Under the pieces are notes generated by a model, which saw only the letters and a program-made list of their open reading frames with translations, searched no databases and was not told the DNA's origin. The translations under genes and the position numbers were made by a program. 64,000 nucleotides of DNA from Sinohyriopsis cumingii. Its lineage: Eukaryota > Mollusca > Bivalvia > Unionida > Unionidae. Positions 41,913-57,303 of the stretch are shown here, piece by piece. Numbering within the stretch: position 1 is the stretch's first letter; each line of letters starts with the position of its first letter. The stretch spans positions 21,438,308 through 21,502,307 of the forward strand of contig CM068841.1 of NCBI GenBank assembly GCA_028554795.2, read 5' to 3'.

Positions 41913-43988
41913 CATAGATAATTCACTAACTTACTTTCATATTGCAAAGAGCAGCACACTTAATAAGTCGGAATCAAGCGTCACTACATTTATATTTAAA
42001 CATTCTTTTAAAAAATATTAAACTTTAATGAGACAAAGATCAGTTCAAAAATTATAACCTAAGAGTGCTATATTTACATCTTTTTAAATTCTTGAACTAA
42101 TTTATTATTTTAATTAGTTTGATAATGGTAAGAATTACAATAAATAAAACTAAAATCTCCTGTAACATTATGTCTTTTGACTCTGATTATTTCCACTTTT
42201 AGAGACAAAAGTTTTAAAGGATGCAATCCAGTTTTAAAGCTGTTTTTAAAAATACATTTAAAGATTGAAGTTCTGTAAATTAACAATGCAAATCAAGTAT
42301 TGGAAAACAATCGTACACTAAATCTAATATTTCTAATTGCTTGTAAATATTTTTATCATGATACGAACATGATTTCCACAATATGAATTTTTCGGGCTTT
42401 AGCGACAAAACATGTTCAAAAATGACGAGTGTGATGAGAGTAAGAAAACCTTTAGGAATGCCTAGTTTTTTAATGTAATTTTACCTATAAACTTTTTAAC
42501 GTGATACTGATGTTGTTCTGAAATATATTATTTTCACCGGAGCTTATGTACAAATAGTATCACCGGAACAGATACACGCCTATGAGGTGCGTCAAAATGG
42601 GTGACGTAAAATACGATCCGTACAACCAGGGATCGATGATGAAAGCTCGTTAAAAATAGTACGAGGGAACATATCATTGGAGTTTCTGATCCTTACTTTA
42701 CTAAAATAATTAATGTTTCCAAAGTAATGAGAGATATTACTAAAAAGTAGATTTCTTAAACGGTGAAAGTAAATACTTAAATGCGTCAAAACTGGGGTTG
42801 AAGACGATGGCCCACCCTGCAGTGTTGTATGTGTTTTTCTTTTCGTAAGGTACTATGAATAAATTAGATCTTCGAGAAAGCACATGGTTTCAGAGGACGA
42901 TTAAATCTTCGTTGCTAACGTGCACCTTAAAAAAGGGACTGACATAGTTACAATGTTTATCGACACAAAATGAATTTCCGAAAAGCTCCGTGGGGAGCAT
43001 TAATTATTTCTGGTAAAGAAAAAACTTGAGAAATTTAGAGCGCCGTCTGTTGTCATAATGCCATGCTAATCTCTAGTATGCCATTATGACAACAGATGGC
43101 GACACGAATTGGACAACAAAGACAATACTGATAAAACTTAGTATTTATATTATTGCAAGGCCAAATCTGTATGAAAACAGCAGTTAAAATGATGTAATTG
43201 CACTATGGGAAGTTTTTAAACGGAATACACAAAACTTGCAATAACTGACATAGCGTTTGCCACACGACACACAACAGACTCAATTCAGTAGCTGGCAAAC
43301 TGCAAGATACAATGACGCAGAAGGAAAATAGATCTAAGCATTTGCAAGCAGCCATTTACAGCTTGCATCAATGAAGAATAGAAAATTCATGACTAGAATT
43401 ATGAATGTAGCACTTGCAAGCAGATATTTACAATAATGCAGAAGGAAAGTAGCATAGCAGACTGCAACGTACAATTTGCATCAACGAAGAATACAATATA
43501 GATGGATACAATTATTAAAGTACCACTTTAGTTAGAAAATACACGCGTAGAAATATGGCGGTAATCCCCTCCATACCGGAGGTCAATGTCATACGTTATA
43601 CTTCACTGTGTTGATTTGGTCTCAACGTGCAGGCCATGGTCTACTTATGTTAAATTTAGTTTCTCAAGGATTCAATGCATCATAAGCATCATCCTTGAGA
43701 CACACTATTTTTGATGAAAGGCAGATGCAAAACTGTGACAAATAAATCAGTGCACTAGACGAGTGCACAACAAAAGTGAACAAGATTGTGTCATGAGTAT
43801 GTCTCTCTCCATTTTATTTGAGTAATGCCACTACCACCCCCGCCCCTATGGCCCAGCCAGTTTAGAAAGAAATGGTTTTTCTTGACCTTTATTTCCTGCG
43901 TCAGACCGTATATGGTGTCAGGCGTCCCCTCCCCCGACAATTTGCCCCGTGTTGAGCTGCAAAATGTCCATTAATTTTTCGCGAACGT

Positions 43989-44031
<43 letters not shown>

Positions 44032-44108
44032 CAATGGATAAACTACAAATGAAACATTGGATTTTTCGAATTTTATAAATCAACTACTCTCTTTGAAGAT
44101 TTCCTTAT

Positions 44109-44140
<32 letters not shown>

Positions 44141-44757
44141 CAAAAGCAACAACAATTCAGAGTTGATGGGGAGGCGGAAACAGCGATCCGCTCTTCCGAA
44201 AATTTTTAAAATAATGAGCGTGAAGAGGCCAGAATGTTTCCTATTGTGGCAGGTGGAACATGTACACATCTTGGAAACGAATGGAAGACACTTTATTTGC
44301 TTAAACGCAAGATGAAGCTGGTAGTAATTAAGTGTGCTAGAAATTTCTAATATTTACATGCATTGACTGTACCCAATATTTTGAATGTAATACTTTTGTG
44401 TAATGTACGCAGTTCTTGTTTTATCTTCGCATTTATAGACCAAAAGTAAATAAATAGTGTCTGCATTTAAGATACCAACACACGTTTGATTCAGTGTATC
44501 ATTCGACCCCGGCCAAGTCATACCAACATTTAAAAAAATAATGGTACTAACAGCTGTCTCGCTTGGGGTTCAGCATTAAGAGGTTAGTATTAGGACTAGT
44601 CAGCCTGGTGTCAGGATAATGTGACTGGGTGGGACATGATGCTACATGTCTGCGGCATGATGACCCAGTGCTAGACATCGCTATAAACTGCCACACTGCA
44701 GACACCATAGCGATATGACTGGAAAATTATTAAAGCCACGTTTAAAAAATCCAACAC

Positions 44758-44789
<32 letters not shown>

Positions 44790-45488
44790 TTGATAATGGA
44801 ATTCTCGACACAGGAAATTCAATTTTCAACTACCGCCGTTTAACTCGACTGCAGCTAAAATCTCGACATAGGAAATAACGCTCAACTGCATAATTGAACA
44901 GATAAAAAAAATTAAAAATCGACAAATAAAATGAAACTTTCAGCACAAATAATTTGATTCGATGTGTAAAGTTGGAATTTTGACGATTACCACTGAAATT
45001 TAAACCAACCCCATGCAATTCAAAGTTAAAACTTGACGAAAGAAATAGAGTTTTCATCAGCCGCTGTGTAATTCCACCTATAAAATGTTAAAACACAACA
45101 TATGAAATGGAAGCTTCGACGCAATTTGATTCAACATGTGAATCTGGAATTCCCGATTAAACAATGCTGAAAATGTAACTTTAATTCAGCAAATAAAATG
45201 TAAAAGCTCAGGATAGAAAATGGACAAACCTCGTCCTGTAATTCAACAAATAAAACTGAAAACTCTACATATTAAATAAACCATTTAAAACCAACAATTT
45301 GATTCAACGTGTGAAATTGGAATTCTCGAAATGCGAGATTTTAATTTCAGCTGCTACTTTCTCCTTGGACCAAGTTTTGTCTTCAATGGCGCCTAATATC
45401 GTTGTAATGTATGTCATATTTGAGTTAAATCTGTGAGTGACAATTTTTTCTTATATACCAGGGTCAGCAGAAACTGTTACGAACCTAA

Positions 45489-45521
<33 letters not shown>

Positions 45522-48500
45522 CCTTTATTTTCAACGTCATCTAGTTATCTTCCATTGAAAAGAATTAACTTCATAGATTCTTCCAGCTATTTAATAATAT
45601 TACATAATCCAGAGATGAAATTGCAATTAAAATTTGAATTAGATTTGCATTTGATTTCTTTTAAAGATAATATTTACAACGAGAAATTGTGTAAAGATCT
45701 GAGCAAACAACTTGGTTTGGAGTGTGGATAATCTTTACAAGCGAAGGCAATAGCAAAATAATACAAACATAGCCAAGTTAATGTAAAGTAAGTCAGCCAA
45801 GAGTAAAATATTTGTCAAGCAAACACTGTGCCGAGAAAACAGGGCAATTAGAGACACAACTATTCCTAAATATCACTGATATTACAGTTAAAACCTTAAT
45901 TTGATTTAGAGCTATAAATAACATAACATTGCAACTGAAATAAGAAAGAAAGAAAAGACATAATAATAAAAAATAACAAGAAAGCAACAAGAAAAAGAGA
46001 AAAAAGAAGAAAAAAAAAACAGTTCTATTGATGTGGAATGTGTTATCGTTACCATGTATCTCAATGACCCTTTTGTAAACAAGAAAATGTCGAGGGTTGA
46101 ACTCTACATGATACCAAAGAAATTCACCGGCAGTAAAAACATAGTAAAACTGTCACAGAAGATGTATGACTTTCGCCAACGCTACATGATTTATGGTCTC
46201 TCAATCATTCGTTGACGACAAACACTGATACGTACATAAAACAATCAAGACAAAAATCTAGACAACCAAAATAACCCATGTAATCACAAAGCTGATTGTA
46301 GGCAGTACTCATTCTAGTGAAAATAATCCGTGTAATCTCGCAGATTATTAAAGGCTGAGCTCAGCCTAGTGAAGATAGTCCATGCAGTCAAACAGCTGAT
46401 TGAAGGCTGCGCTCATCCTAGTGAAAATAATCCAAGTAATCACGCATTTGATTGTAGGTAGTGCCCAGGTTAGGGAAAATAATCCATGTAATCACGCAGA
46501 TTATTAAAGGCTGAGCTCAACCTAGTGAAGATGATTCATGCAATAACACATTTGATTATAGGCTGTGCTCAGCCAAGTGAAAACAAATCAATGTAATCAC
46601 GCAGATGATTAAAGGCTCAGCTCAGCCAGGTGAAGATAATCCATGCAATCACATAGCTGATTATAGGCAGTGCTCAGCCTAGAAAAGATCATCCATGCAA
46701 TCACACAGCTTATTGAAGGCTGAGCTCATCCTAGTGAAAATAATTTATGTAATCACGCAGATTATTAAAAGCTGAGCTGAGCCTAGTGACGATAATCCAT
46801 TAAATAACATAGCTGATTGTAGGCAATGATCAGCCTAGTGAAAATAACCCCCGTAATCATCACACCGTTGATTGAAGGCCCTGCTCAGCCTTGTATAGCG
46901 CACAGACAAATGCAGTAAATATAGATAAAGACTTTTCATCGCATACGGGACCTGAAAGGCCAAGTTTTATGCTTCTCTTTTTTACAAAGGGAGCATTGCC
47001 GGTTGCATAAATCACTCGAGCTTTTCATGCCAAGAAAGTTTTTAGCATATAGTGTGAATCTCATTGCTATTCAAGCTATGACCAAGACATTTGGCCCCAT
47101 AGGGTAGAATCAGACCTAGAAAACAATGCTGACTGTATCGCATAATTATCATTGTAATGCCATGTAAGTGCATATATATTCTAAGGGTTGGACCAAATAT
47201 GGTTTCAAGGTTACAATCGAAGGACATGTCAGTAAGGCGTAGGGAGAGACCCATGGGACAATATCTGAATTGTTGTAGATTCACCTCTGTATAAACTAAG
47301 TAATTTGCTCTGCAGATGCTGCGCTGTTTCATTTATATTACATATTTTAGGCACCAAACAAACAAAAAACCCAACTGTAAACGACATTTATAATGCATCA
47401 TATGACAGTTTCAACAGTCTTGTACAGATGTTGTTACAGAAACTTAGTAGACTATTCAACAAAAGGCATCAATCTGAATTTTCTGTCAAGGAGACACTTA
47501 GATTACTTGTATCGATTTATATGTCTGATATATCCATCGACTCATTGTGCAACGTTTTGCGCCTTGTCTTAGTTTAAATACATTTAAATGCCTCGTCGCA
47601 GCTAACCTCCTATATTTTCAGTGCTTTTTTGTTTCTCTAATATTTTTTGCAATATGTGCAACATTTCATGTCATGTCAAAAGTCCGTAATGTATTTGTAA
47701 TTCGTCTTGCATTTTACCGATGTAAACGTCAATTCCTTTGTGTTGGATGCTGATTTGATGACAACTAAAATAACTAAAAAGTTGTCCATATTTGTGTTGA
47801 CGAAACCGCTTGCTTTGTGCGACCTGACATGTAAAGATCTTCTACAACAGTAGCACGTTGTATCGCCATAGCACGAATGACACGTCGGGCAGCGAGCAAC
47901 GACAGGGATTAAAATGGTAGTAAAGAATACACGCAGTGGAAAAACGCACTTTGTCTATCCCGACTAGATCCCACACACATACACACACTTACGATGAGGA
48001 CTGAAAATAGGAGATTTTACTTCATTTAAATGCCTTGTCAATAATTTATCCTATTCAGATATACTACATAGAGGAAAGCTGTATACATTTTGAGCTATGC
48101 TACGTCTTGCTTAAAATAAGTGAGTTTGACTAAAACTATGGAGCACAAATCAGTTTGGAAAAAGTGTATAAAAGTATACTGTGCCATTCATGCTGCACAG
48201 AGCTGGCGAGGTATCAAGTAAAGCCATCCTGGATGCGGTATCGGTATTATGATATGGGCCGTAGAGAGCTATCACAGGCCCTGGGGTAAGAAACACCCGG
48301 GCCTCCCCATGTTCTTGTTCAAACAAAAGTTTTCTTTTATAAAATTAAAAAGTGTTGTTTGGCCCTGACCCCCTTATGGGCCCAGGCCCCGTGAATATAT
48401 CCTCGGTTGTCCCATACCCTTGTCGACCCTGGCTAGGATTGATCATAGGATTTGTCCACGTTGTGATGGCATTTCGATGTCAAGAAAACTAAAACAAATG

Positions 48501-51500
48501 GAGAATAAAGCACAGGGACAGTCTGAAATGATCATTGCCGAGCTCAAGATCGTTAAAACATTGATATTAGAGTTAGCTAGTTAATTTACTGTATGACAAG
48601 GTCGTTTCAGAGCTCAACGTAGAGATAGCTAGTTAATTTATTATATTACAAGTTATTTTTACCAAGTTTAATAACATCAAGTTTTTCAATTAAAATAGCT
48701 AGTCCATTGGCGATATGCAAAAATGTCAAACATTCACATATCTGAACGTGTTACCTTGCAGAGGGCAAATAACAAAGCGAATATGTCGATGTACTTGATG
48801 AATTATTTTCGAGTAGGCATCAGATTCGCCTTGTTGAACAAGCCGTCTAAGCCACACGACCAGTTCTAGTTCCCAGATAGTCGATTCGTCCGGATGAATA
48901 ATCATAGCAAGCCCCACAGTCAGTTACTCTTCATAGACAGTGGATTTACTGGCTTGAACAAACGGTCCCATCTCTACGACCAGTTTTAACTCCTAAACAA
49001 CTTCTCCAGAGATGACTTCGCCAGTCAGAGAGAAGATACTTTTAATGAGAAGCGGCCAACTCAAGAACGAAGAGAATCAATAGCACACTATCAGCCATAG
49101 TAAAACAGACACTAGTGCTAATGTTGCAAAAGATTATCACGTACCGTGCCACAACAGCACACGCTTGAACCAGAGGCACATGTATTTTATTTGTCAGGTT
49201 CCTAGTATGTGCTGTACTCGAAAAGCATCTAAGTGAACGTGGTGGTCTGAATTTCATTATAGTGTTGACGGCACAGCTGGATAAAGCTTACCAGGCGCAC
49301 AAAATGTATATGATTATGAAGCTGATCATTCCTTTCACAGCCCTTACCCCTGTGCGTCGATTTGGTTTGAGATATCTTTGATTATCACTAACAATTCGTT
49401 AATAAGAGGGTTGTAGAAATAATCTGATGTACGTGAGATCTCGGCGCTCTTTGTCGCATCCTTGACTGGTAAAACTACCACCTTTATGTTTTATGCGTGT
49501 TCGTGTTTAGGTTGATGTTCCACGTATCGTTTTCTTTGTTCACCACCATCCTGCGATGGTTCAACACTCATGTGTATGGCTGCCTGATTATGCAGCTGAG
49601 TTTAGCAAAGGTCACAATGCCTTACTCCAAAGAGATACCGCTGATAGTCTTGCTAGCACGTTAGTGGTGCCCTGGATCACCTTGACGTAGTCGTCAGTCC
49701 GAAGATGAAGTGGTCTGAAAGATAGTACTTTAGTATGGGATATGGTCGTTTAGCAACTCAAAATCGAGTGGCACAAATTTTCGGTTTCCAAACACGGCAG
49801 CCATAGACGCATTGTCTGCGTAACAGAGACAGCATTGTCAACGTCGACACGTATAGCGGTGGTGTTGGGCCTTTATATATCCTGAAAACAGGGTAGGTTT
49901 GCAGCCAGAGATAACTGCAGACACAAAAATAACGTTGGCATCGCCAATGGAGGCCAATTGGTTTCGTTCAAGCTTTACACTGATTTATTTGACGATGACG
50001 GGTATTTCGTTGCTGGTGAGGTTTCAAAATCTGACAATAAGCTTCTAATTTTGGTCTTTGGTGCTCGGGTTATTTGTCGCAAAAATGGTGCTAAGGACTC
50101 CCAATACATCAAGCGCGCAGGAGGGAATGGAATAGGGCGAGTTTGTTTCCGTATTGGTATATTTGTAGCAAGGTTGCTATAGCGTGGTTTTAGTGGACTT
50201 CAATTTTCCTCACTTTAATATGTTAAGCTTTATTGCCTTGCTTTGCTTAATAAAGGGACATGGTTGATGATATTTTAATGACTGATCTTGTTGGTCGTGA
50301 GGAGAAACCCTCCCCCCACCCATAAAAGATGATAAAAGATGAAACCACGCTTAGCACTGAAACCAATTAGACAGAACAACTACAGACGGAAATCCCTTCC
50401 AATGTTGGGGGAAGTACTGTACCACAAGGGGACTAAAACAATATCTAGACAACCGCAAAACACATGGCCTTTCTGTAAAACTCACTCTCAATCGGCGCCC
50501 TCGCAGTAAAGTGGGGGCGGAACTGGATTTTAATAACATATAAAAACGATACAAGAAGATTCTGTGCCACGTCCACACTAAAACGGCAAATTGGAATTAA
50601 TTTGGTCTGAGCGTTGGATCTAATAGAGGAGCACCTGTCGGCCAAATCACGAACAAAGCTCTCCAAGGTTCAAAAAGCCGACGTAGACTCAGTGACAGAT
50701 CCAGAGTTCCGAGCTGCGGCTGGATCCGAAGACACGACACTCAAAGAAGTCTCCCGAATCGAGGGATCTTGACCCACAACGTGGCGTTTCAGAAGTCACG
50801 CTTCGATCTTTAACATAACCTCTCGAAGCTTACAGTGCTAGACAACAATATCACTGAAGAAAATAAAACTTGATCCAGGCGGGAAAGGACACGAGCCTTA
50901 CAAAAATGGAAAAAAGAGGTGAGCCATGAGATACGAGATAACATTAAATAAAACAAGAAGACTAACGCAAACCACTACTGGCGTTGCATGCGTTAACCAA
51001 AAGGGCCCTTGTAACAATATTTCCAGGATTTGGAAGGCTTTCAATCAGATCCTCCATACTGACCCAACATTTGCTGAAAATATGCAAACACTCTTCCGAA
51101 AATAAGAAAAAAAAAACTATTGTCTTGATTGCTATGGCACTGAGGGTTCATTATGAACATAATTGTGCTTACAATCACATGCGGAGGCGGCACAGTGCCA
51201 CTCAAAGCACACACCGATTGTTGCACACGTAAACCCTGCCCCTTGTATCCTGAGAGTACAAGAGAATGAATAACAAAGCAACTGGAGTAGCTGCCTGAAA
51301 TTCTGGAAACGCTCTAGAAAAGGCTATGATACTACTGCCTCGTAGTTTTAGCACAATTGTGTCATTTCTGCTAAAAGCAGCTGACAATGCCGTAGGCCCT
51401 CTGGGCAGAAATTTGGAAGTTCTTGACATTATATGGACTGTGTTCTTTGCTGTTAATTGCTCTGCCATTATAAAGAATATATAGAATATACGGGATGACA

Positions 51501-52237
51501 GTCTGCTTGCTTAAGGACATAACAGTCAGATTGATTCTAGCTCCACTGCAACATCACCCACGAGTAGTGATGTTTTTGTTTTTGTTGTGGTATACGGCGT
51601 CTTTTGATGCCGGCACTGTTTGCATGGTGCCAATTTGTTTGTTTTAAAAACAGACATGTCTTGGCGGTTTGGTTAAAGCCAACCACTTCATGCTTTGTTG
51701 ACTGAGGCTGCTGTGATGTGCTGTGCATGTGTGTAGGCATCCTTATGGAATATCTATTTGGCTGCCTATCGTCATGTCCGCCATAAGACGTTTGTTCATA
51801 TACCACTAATAAGTGCCATCTTTAAGTTCCATGTCAGCTGGGTTCATATAAAGTCCACCTACTAGCGTATCTGAGCAATTCCTGATAATTATGTAACAAG
51901 TCAGTGCTTTCTCTACAAGGGTGGCCAAATCTTTGACGTTTGCAAGAAACTGTATATTAAAGGCCTTTCTTGGTCCCTCTAACGAGCTAAACACTTGGTG
52001 CTGTGCGCCCAGAGTTGCCAGATTTACACTAGAACGCTGTCACTGAGACGCTCTCTCCGGGCTTTAGTAAACGATTCGACATTTCCAGCAATATTATATG
52101 CAAATCCGTTTTTAGTTCCATCGTCATGTGCGATATGTACAACGTGCCATGCCACATCGCTTATCGGTCTTGTAAACGAATAATCCACGGAATCCCATAT
52201 GGTCAGATAAGCCTATAGTAGCTCATATTGCTAGCGC

Positions 52238-52298
<61 letters not shown>

Positions 52299-55200
52299 CT
52301 CCATGCCATATTTATATTCACATTAAACTCATTACAAAAGCGCTCCTTGGAAATACTGTTTACAAGCGCACTTCACCCAATTTGACCTGGAAGGGGACAC
52401 CACATCTCAGGAAGAATCTGTTTCGCTGGGTAGTTAACATGGAATCGATTAAAGCTGTGTGCACAATCCCTGACACTGTTATTCACGTCGCAATGTCAGG
52501 CAACAGGTGGTCGCGGACGCTGAACACTACAACCGTTGTACAAAACAGCAAAGTTTACTTGAATTTGTCAGAATCTCATATCACAATGTCTTTGGACCTG
52601 AAGACTGGTAGCACGTACTAATGGACTACGCAAATAAATTTGTTCCGAAACGATACATCATCCCACATATATACATCGACGTTGAGCCACAGTTGTTGAT
52701 TCTGCGCTCTCTCTGCGTCGCCAGCCACCAATACTGTATTTCGTGTTGCTATTTAAACAAAGTTCTTGTGATAATAACATTGCTTCCGCACCACTGGTGG
52801 TTTTTGACAATGAATGTTGTATAGATTAATCCTGTAGTTGGAATGGTAACTCTAGAACAGATGATACGCACTTTCCATGGCACCTGTGTATGGTTCTGAG
52901 AGATTTCATTCAGCCCAGGATGGTGCAGCGTTTCGGTTGTGCTTTGTAACAACAGATTTACTAGGGGGCTCAGCCTCACTGAGTATGGTACATTCCTTGT
53001 TAACGGACACATAATAACAGCAATAATCAGTCTGCCATTCCCACTAAAGTCTCACACGATAGCGCAACAACTACCCTTACGTCTATGTTTGCCGCTGAAG
53101 AAACTATCTGAGTTGAGGCCTCAGGGTCAACCCACATTCATAGGAATTGTCAACTACTATATTATCGGCTTTCGCAGTAAGAATTCACACAATACTCAGC
53201 TTTAAAGGCAAAAACAGAAAGCCATACTGTATCGACCAGACATAGGCAAGGAATGGGAATCGTTGGAGCCCTTTGCGAATCCTGAAATCAACGATAAAGA
53301 CAGATTATTAGAGCAGCTCGCAGAAATAAAGTTTGACCTCGTCAGAGAGTTCAAATCCACTGGTGTGAGAGCATTTGCATCAGACTGGGGTTATCACTTA
53401 CCACTTCTGATTTGGGTGGTACGATGATGCCAAGTAGATAGATATCGAACACTACGAGCACCAAAAGTACCGTAAGCCATCTTGCGGACAGCTAGAGTTA
53501 ATTGCGCTTTCACTGTCGGAAGAAAAGCCTAAGTACTATCCACGAAGACTCTCGGAGGCGATTGCATTGCTATTGCTTTTATGGTATTTGACGAAATGCC
53601 TTCTGTAGTAAAGTTTCATTCCGGGTATTTAAAGTAATGTATCACTTGTCTCAAAACGGGGAAATAAAACCATAGTTGAATTTGAAAAAGAATCGCTCTG
53701 CCGCATTATAGTATTCGGATAGAACATAAAAGTCGCTGTACCTGCAGGTGTGTTAATGATCATGCCATTTCCGATTTAAAAAACTGAAATGTTCTTCATC
53801 GCCGTCTTACCAGTGCACCAAGATTTCGCCCAAAAAGGATTGCATGAAACCTCTTCACGGGCAGTAGCTTAACTACGGGCTCTGTACTAAAAAGTATCGT
53901 AAATATGGTGGATCGATTTAATAACACGCTGATGGCTTTTCAGTATGCACCTGTGTGGTGCTAATTAGAATAATGTCAACGGTCATTGCTATGCCCAACG
54001 TGATCGCCCTTGAGGTCAAAGAGTTGATTTTTTCGACTGATCTGCGACAAGGTGTGCAATTTATCTAATGTCAAGCATAAAACTATAAATTTATAAAATT
54101 GAAAATGAGAATGACCAGGAGAACGCATTATTGACTCAAAAACAAAAGGTCATGCAAGAACTTTTCACCAAGTGCTAAGAAAGGAAATAAAACTACCAAT
54201 GCAGAAATTATCGATGAGATCTAGCTTTATTGGCATTATAGTATGCACTACGTTAATCTCATCAAGGAAATTGTTTTATAGTACATAAACAGTGTGCATG
54301 GTGGAAGAACGAACGTAATCAACGTGTTACTGTCTCTACTATCCCCGCTTATAAATCGATTCAAACTGCAATCAGCAGTGATCATGATCTGCCATGGCAT
54401 AATACGCCTGCAGATCAGGCTCTGTTTGTTTGTTCTACTGATTACTCTTTTAAGAAAAACCTGCATAAACCCAGATCTTTCGACGCATCATGCGACGGCA
54501 GATCTGGATCTGTGCAATTTTCAGTTTGTCTCGACATGTAGTCAAGTAAGCACGGTAAGTTTCTCTGCGATGAAAATTTTAATAAGACAACATTATACGG
54601 GTCAACCGATGTCCTTCCGATGGACTAACCACGGGTGCTGCGATTTTTAAAGAAGAAATGTGTCTTTAACTATCGTTTTATTTACTTGAAAACTCGCAGC
54701 TTGAGCCGTCTCATGGGGTAGGTGGGAGGTTGGGGTGTGGCCTCGGCCGGTCAGATAACGAATGGTATTCTTCCATATCAAGTATACTGCCTTTAAATAG
54801 TATGGTTTCACAACGTTCCAGGGCCAAACACCCATCTTACATCTACCCCTGTGCATATGCTTTGCTGTTTAAGTATGGTCAAATATTTATTTATTTATCT
54901 CTGACATAGTACTCTCAATTCAAAAGTCCACTAGTATGCTAATGAAAAATATTTATTTAATATTTCGACTATTATGCAATTTTAAAACTATTAATTAAAT
55001 AGTTCAGATAGTGTACCAATAAAACACTAATAAATCTATTGTTCCGCTAGTGTGCTAATTAACATTATTAATTCCCACGAGATGGTGATACACAACAATA
55101 CGAGTGTGTTTATGTATCGTCTTGCTTCCCTTCGAGACGCTTCACCCGCCTGATCGCATTTAACTACATCCAGAATTCGAACCTTTGATGCCATTTCTTC

Positions 55201-55722
55201 CTCAAATTGAAATATCGTTATCGCTCTTTCCCAGCTCTTTCCCAGTCGGTGTAAAAGGGCTACGCCTACAAGCTAAACAGACTGACGAACGGACACACGA
55301 ACAGATGAGCGGTTTATATTAGAATATATCCACTAAAAGGACAGATACACGTTTTAATATATATCTAACCCCAGGCAATCCTTCAACAAGATTATTTTAT
55401 TTGCTATGCTCGACGTTACCGATGCATGCAGCTATAAAACTGGATACATAAAATCCATCAACTGTTCCACGTCTGTTTGTACAGCTTTATTTAGACCGTG
55501 ACGCAGACCAAGAATTAGAACACAGAAAGCGACTATGTGCGACTGTCTCATACCGTTACAACAGGCGCAGAAAGTAACCTTTTCTTTTCTAATGCAAGTC
55601 TTTCTCTTCAGCTATTCTTTAACCAAGAAACGGTGAATCCATTCATTAGGGCTCTAAAGGTCATTTGCACCAAATGCATATAAATATTTTGCTACAACAT
55701 AAGTTTCATCATAAGAACGCCC

Positions 55723-55787
<65 letters not shown>

Positions 55788-57225
55788 ATGTGTGTGTTTA
55801 GCCTAAGATCACAAACGTGCGTAACTTAATAAACTGGTAGAGGGAATGATGCGGCGGACATCAGATCGAAATTGCAGGATCAAGAAACCAGGTTCCAATG
55901 GTTAGAAAAAATATTGTTTGTACTCAGACTGTTTTTGCTTTTATGCGTCTTGTTCGAAAAGCCAAAGGATATATTGGATGTACATTGCTCGTCTGTCAAG
56001 AAGTCAGTCTTCTATGTGCTAGGGCTTTGTCTGCGATATTTGCCTATGTATGTTGACATGAAACTGTTACTGTTGGTGAATATTTTGATGCCGATCAGCG
56101 AAACTGATGCAGAGTGCTTACCTTTCAGACTCGAGTCAGCAAACCTATTTCAGAGTGCTTACCTTTCAGACTCCAGTCAGCGAACCTATTTCAGAGTGCT
56201 TACTTTCCAGTCAGCACAACTTGCATCTAAGTGCTTACCTTCAGACTGGTTTAATATAAAGATCAAGCTCAAATTTCTCTTCTCTTTCACGTGATGCAAT
56301 GAAATCTATATGTATTGCAATTTTAGGGCTAAAATCGTGTCGCACACAAATTCTGTGTCGTGCAAAAGAAGAAGAATATATCTTATGAATTTCTGTTTGC
56401 TAGTAACTCGCGTTTAAAATGTCAGCTGTAAACGCCTACATTTACACGAAGATTATACACAATAAAACCGACATGACAATAACCTATAGTGAATGCAACA
56501 AACGCACATGACAGGAACCTATAGTGAATTAAGAAACCCACATGACAGTAACCTATAGTGAATGTAAGAAACCTACTGTCACGTTTGCCTGCCCGCGATT
56601 ACTTAAGTCAGGAACAAAGGAATGGGTTAGCGCCATGAGTATGTCGGCCCTGCACTGTCGTGGCGATTCGTGTTTGTTCAAGAGTTCTCTTCGTTAGGTG
56701 TCAAAACTAACATGTAGACGTTAAAAGCTTTGTTCTAGAACAAAGGACCCTCGATGCTGTTGTAAATATCCCTGCATTGACAGATGGCCTGAGGCTCGTC
56801 TGTTAATCTAGACCGACTGGGGTAGAATTGATATCCAATCAGAACTGAGAAAGGGTGGGGCTATCAATTCGAACCAGAATTTAACAGTCATTTGGGCTGG
56901 GGACGAATTAGTGATTGCAAGCCATCGTACTGGTCAAGCAGAAATATACTCACTCCGGGAGCCACTCGTGATTTGGCGGGAAAAATCTTGGTACATTCAA
57001 GGACAGAAAGCTTCGTAAAGGTCAGTGAGTTATTTGCTCGATTGTTGCAGAATGTTACGGCATTGTAATTGTAATTATGTGCAGTATGTATATTTACTTA
57101 CTAGAATCGTTAGTACGTAGAATTACCTTTGTATTGTTTAATTTACTAGCGTACGTGAGAAATGAGCTATGATTATGTAGATTGCTAGCTCGTAGTCAGA
57201 ATTAATATTGTAATTCGATATCTGG

Positions 57226-57303
<78 letters not shown>

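Noticed and set aside
54294..54650. 118-codon plus-strand frame
   Set aside because: No recognisable domain; composition is like the flanking intron and a similar-sized frame lies opposite.
55872..56294. 140-codon plus-strand frame as a small membrane protein
   Set aside because: It has a hydrophobic first half, but the second half is the 41-bp minisatellite and no splice or homology support is seen.
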